From Bacillota bacterium (GTDB lineage: Bacteria > Bacillota > Clostridia > Acetivibrionales > Acetivibrionaceae): a DNA stretch of 64,000 bases. The stretch is from contig JAEWSG010000008.1 in NCBI GenBank assembly GCA_023398495.1, positions 1-64,000 of the forward strand. The letters are read 5' to 3'. The translations under genes were made by a program, and so were the position numbers. Shown one piece after another: positions 61,565 to 64,000 of this stretch (within the stretch, counting starts at the first letter, position 1; the number at the start of each line of letters is the position of its first letter). The notes under the pieces were generated by a model. The model was not told the origin of the DNA and ran no database searches. It saw only the letters and a program-made list of their open reading frames with translations.

Positions 61565-61990
61565 TCAGGTATTGTCTGTCTCAACAGGCAACACCCTTTC
61601 TTTTGATATCTTACCAAGTATTCCGTTTATAAACGAGCTACTTTCTTCACCGCTATAATTTTTAGCCAATTCAACTGCTTCATTTATGGATACATTAAAA
61701 GGAATGTCATTCCTATAGCTTACCTCATATATGCTAAGTCTTAAAATTGACAAATCAACCTTTGAAATTCTTGCAAGCTTCCATCCCTTTGAATAAAGCT
61801 CAATGGTTTTATCTATATGTTCAAGATTCTTGAACACACCTTCCACAACATCAGTAATATAGTTTGTATCATTTTCAGATAAAGTTTCTTGCTCGAGGGT
61901 CTGCCTTATCTGCTCTTCCCTGGATTCTTTCTGAATCTCCAACTGATAAATGAGCTTCATTGCAATTTCCCTCGCTGCCCTTCTTCCCAT
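61565..61990 (-). CDS. nusB: transcription antitermination factor NusB
   Basis: 141-aa all-helical RNA-binding protein for rRNA antitermination. RRAAREIAMKLIYQLEIQ at the N-terminus and VDLSILRLSIYEVSYRNDIPFNVSINEAVELAK in the middle (two halves of the conserved face). Located between DUF2273 and xseA in the same direction, as in other clostridia. Confidence 0.96.
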   Translation of the reverse strand: MGRRAAREIAMKLIYQLEIQKESREEQIRQTLEQETLSENDTNYITDVVEGVFKNLEHIDKTIELYSKGWKLARISKVDLSILRLSIYEVSYRNDIPFNVSINEAVELAKNYSGEESSSFINGILGKISKERVLPVETDNT

Positions 61991-62046
61991 TAAGTTCGTA
62001 CCTCCTAAAATGTTATGAGTAATCTAAAATTGTTCTAACCAAATTA

Positions 62047-62277
62047 TCATCTATATGTACCCGGCGGTAATATTCTATCCAACAAATTCCTTAAATAATC
62101 CTTGTCATGAGAAATCTTTTTTCCAATATAATAACCTATTAAAACACATAATGCAATAAACAGTGTCTGAAAAAAACCTGCAATAAGAGTAAATAATGCA
62201 AATATAAAGCCACCTAGTGCACCATTTATTTCTCCATAATGTGATTTATAAAAAACAATCAATTGTTCTATTCTCAT
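62047..62277 (-). CDS. DUF2273 small membrane protein
   Basis: 76 aa, two membrane segments (about 20-38 and 40-55), ending in a DYLRNLLDRILPPGTYR tail. DUF2273 members accompany AmaP and Asp23 proteins in Firmicutes. AGGAGAT precedes the start. The function is unknown; probably part of the Asp23 membrane complex. Confidence 0.92.
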   Translation of the reverse strand: MRIEQLIVFYKSHYGEINGALGGFIFALFTLIAGFFQTLFIALCVLIGYYIGKKISHDKDYLRNLLDRILPPGTYR

Positions 62278-62288
62278 ATATACATCTC

Positions 62289-62837
62289 CTATTCAACTCT
62301 GGATTTATATCCGGTATATATATTTTCCACAGATACTTTTACATCCGTAACATGAATACCGGAAGTCTCTTCAACAGCTTTCTTAACTTTGTTTTGGAGC
62401 TCCTCTGAAAGAGTTGGAATATGAATATCGGACAAAACAACCGACTTTATATATATAGAAACATCTTCTCCCATTCTGCTGACATAAGCTTTGGACTCCT
62501 TAACACCGCTAAGCTTCCTGGATGCTGCCAATGCTATATTTTCAATAGTATTAAGAGATATTCTGATTTCTCCAACATTGTTAGCTTTGCTGATAAATTT
62601 TTTCTCTTTCTCGCTTTTAACACCTGAAAGTAGAAAAACTATACTCAGTGCCAAAAATATTAATTCAATTATAAACATTAGGATATTCGAAGCTTGGTTT
62701 TTTAGTACATACTCTGAGATATAATCGGTCATACTATCAAACAAGTCATGCCTTAGCGTCATAGCCATCAATATCACAGATACTACAGTCAGGCAAAAAG
62801 CATAGATTGCCAAAATCGTCCGAAAAATAATATTCAT
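62289..62837 (-). CDS. amaP: alkaline shock response membrane anchor protein AmaP
   Basis: 182 aa. Two N-terminal membrane segments (about 5-25 and 52-72) followed by an Asp23-like cytoplasmic domain (ISLNTIENIALAASRKLSGVKESKAYVSRMG, split here only for length). AmaP tethers Asp23 to the membrane in Gram-positive bacteria. It lies between asp23 and DUF2273. Confidence 0.9.
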   Translation of the reverse strand: MNIIFRTILAIYAFCLTVVSVILMAMTLRHDLFDSMTDYISEYVLKNQASNILMFIIELIFLALSIVFLLSGVKSEKEKKFISKANNVGEIRISLNTIENIALAASRKLSGVKESKAYVSRMGEDVSIYIKSVVLSDIHIPTLSEELQNKVKKAVEETSGIHVTDVKVSVENIYTGYKSRVE

Positions 62838-62942
62838 AAGTAATCTGTCACCTCTTCATTATTTTCTTTTGTTTTGAATGTACCTGATACTACAATTGTT
62901 CATAAAATATAAGCTTTTTATACAAATACATTATATTTTATT

Positions 62943-62973
62943 TTTAAAAAAAAATAAACCCTGAAAGGGTTAT
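62943..62973 (-). terminator. terminator after asp23
   Basis: Minus strand AACCCTTTCAGGGTTTATTTTTTTTT: a 6-bp stem with a TTC loop and a long T run. Confidence 0.65.
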
Positions 62974-63057
62974 TAATTTAAATTTTAGAATTAAACAAAA
63001 TATAACTCCCAGCTCCGCTAATGTGTAACATTGTTCTTATTTATTACTAAAACAAAT

Positions 63058-63462
63058 CTATTTAACTCTCGTTGCTTCATCAACAGAATCTTTCTTATTT
63101 TCCTTCTCAATGTTCACTCCCTGAACATGAATATTTATTTCTATCACATCAAGTCCAGTCATAGTCTCAACAGCATTTTTAACTTTCTCCTGTATATCCC
63201 ATGATACATCAGGAATCCTGCAACCGTATTCTACTATTATATATAAATCTATAGCAGCCTCTTTTTCTCCAACCTCAACTTTTACACCCTTTGACAAGTT
63301 TTTCCGACCAAGAATCTCTGCAATTCCACCTGCAATTCCACCGCTCATGCCTGCAACACCAGGTACATCCATAGCAGCGACTCCTGCAATTATTGCGACC
63401 ACTTCTTCAGATATCTTTACATTTCCAATTTCAGTATTAGAACCCTGGACAATTTCTTCCAT
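63058..63462 (-). CDS. Asp23/Gls24 family envelope stress protein
   Basis: 134 aa, Asp23 family: NVKISEEVVAIIAGVAAMDVPGVAGMSGG, and WDIQEKVKNAVETMTGLDVIEINIHVQGV in the C-terminal half (each given in part). Soluble protein that coats the membrane through AmaP. Its own terminator separates it from amaP. A separate gene from spoIIIAH upstream, which ends 236 bases before its start. Confidence 0.94.
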   Translation of the reverse strand: MEEIVQGSNTEIGNVKISEEVVAIIAGVAAMDVPGVAGMSGGIAGGIAEILGRKNLSKGVKVEVGEKEAAIDLYIIVEYGCRIPDVSWDIQEKVKNAVETMTGLDVIEINIHVQGVNIEKENKKDSVDEATRVK

Positions 63463-63698
63463 CCGGATTTCCTCCTATAGCACCATTTAAAAGCCTGATA
63501 CAAAGATATTATACCACCACAATTGATTGATATCAACAAATTGTATCAGTTGAGAGTGTACATTTTCCAATAAAAATCACTTCGCTCCTGAATCACATTT
63601 CATACTTCACAGCCGCACATGCAGCGAAGCGGAAGAGCCAGGCAATCCCATAAACCGGGAAAGGGGAATGAATCCCCTTTCCAATTTCAGCCTTGCAA
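63463..63698 (-). other. intergenic between spoIIIAH and asp23
   Basis: Holds a 12-bp palindrome (GGAAAGGGGA...TCCCCTTTCC, about 63657-63681) without a T run on either strand, and a short GCAGCGAAGCGGAA segment also seen near 35447. The promoter of asp23 should be here, but I cannot pin it. Confidence 0.4.
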
Positions 63699-64000
63699 TT
63701 AAAATATAGGTCTTACATATACATCTGCTATTGCTACGTTTGCCTGCCTTGCCGCAATATCGGCAATTTGGGTTGCTTCAACATCTGTTAAACTTTGAGC
63801 TTTTACAACAATGTCCAGGCTTTTATCCTCTGCGATAAAAACAACTACATCACTAAAACCTTTTTCTTTAATAAGAGTTTCAATAGCCATTTCTTTTTCA
63901 GAATTTTCAATTATGTCCAGCATTTTTTCACTTGCCTGTGACTTAAGTTCCTTGCTTGATTCGGGATCTTTAGTTATATTTTGAAGTTCATCTTTATTTT
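63699..64000 (-). CDS. spoIIIAH: stage III sporulation protein AH (5' part outside window)
   Basis: The frame is open to the right edge; the visible 100 C-terminal residues (SSKELKSQASEKMLDIIE, MAIETLIKEKGFSDVVVFI, VVKAQSLTDVEATQIADIA, ARQANVAIADVYVRPIF) match the SpoIIIAH extracellular domain with its ring-forming fold. In sporulation SpoIIIAH spans the mother-cell membrane and joins SpoIIQ in the forespore channel. As the last gene of the spoIIIA operon it proves a spore-forming host. The shorter ATG frame at 63923 is not the real start. Confidence 0.93.
   Translation of the reverse strand, partial: NKDELQNITKDPESSKELKSQASEKMLDIIENSEKEMAIETLIKEKGFSDVVVFIAEDKSLDIVVKAQSLTDVEATQIADIAARQANVAIADVYVRPIF

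Noticed and set aside
63655..63683. Hairpin after spoIIIAH as a terminator
   Set aside because: Good palindrome but no T tract in either direction.

Overview
The window is a low-GC chromosomal segment from an anaerobic, endospore-forming Firmicute, most likely a clostridium of the Ruminiclostridium/Acetivibrio type. This rests on a SpoIIIAH C-terminus, a 2-hydroxyacyl-CoA dehydratase-type activase, strong AGGAGG-type ribosome binding sites, a T-box leader, an OLE RNA and many clostridial gene neighbourhoods. The genus is inference; no rRNA is present. I saw no tRNA, rRNA, CRISPR array, prophage or transposase gene.

Left part (1-19.8 kb, all on the minus strand): a giant dual-ATPase CoA activase (cut by the left edge); signal peptidase I; the hisS-aspS operon behind a T-box riboswitch with its own sigma-A promoter and a terminator after aspS; and a recJ-apt-rel-dtd-MBL hydrolase-hemZ-3D protein gene string. 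Then come a VanX-like dipeptidase and rpsU-yqeY behind a TTGACA/TATAAT promoter.

Middle (20-43.9 kb): a SWIM/SNF2 helicase, then a surface-polysaccharide region. This has a polyprenyl-phosphate sugar transferase on the plus strand and a nine-gene minus-strand operon of two GT2 enzymes, rfbA, rfbD, rfbC, three further glycosyltransferases and a Wzy-like polymerase. Next are two tandem ParM/ALP-like actin genes, divergent from a zinc-ribbon gene, then a small unknown gene, a secreted modular serine protease and a DUF362 protein.

Right part (44-64 kb): a complete phosphate-starvation locus (pstSCAB-phoU-phoPR) behind a five-repeat, 11-bp-phased Pho box; a 102-aa gene behind a promoter whose spacer is a LexA box; and an LTA-synthase-like sulfatase. 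The rest, on the minus strand, is the conserved spoIIIAH / asp23-amaP-DUF2273 / nusB-xseA-xseB-ispA / divergent-PAP2 / OLE RNA / oapA-dxs-tlyA block. The roughly 616-nt OLE RNA with its membrane partner OapA is the most striking structured element here.

The spaces between genes carry several families of small, non-coding, hairpin-forming repeats. One family of about 200 bp (three close copies plus a diverged one) has terminal inverted repeats, and the three close copies have 7-9 bp target duplications, so it behaves as a MITE. Another family consists of two consecutive hairpins, and one stem shows a compensatory base-pair change between copies. Copies lie in the probable 5' leaders of the glycan operon and the LTA synthase gene.
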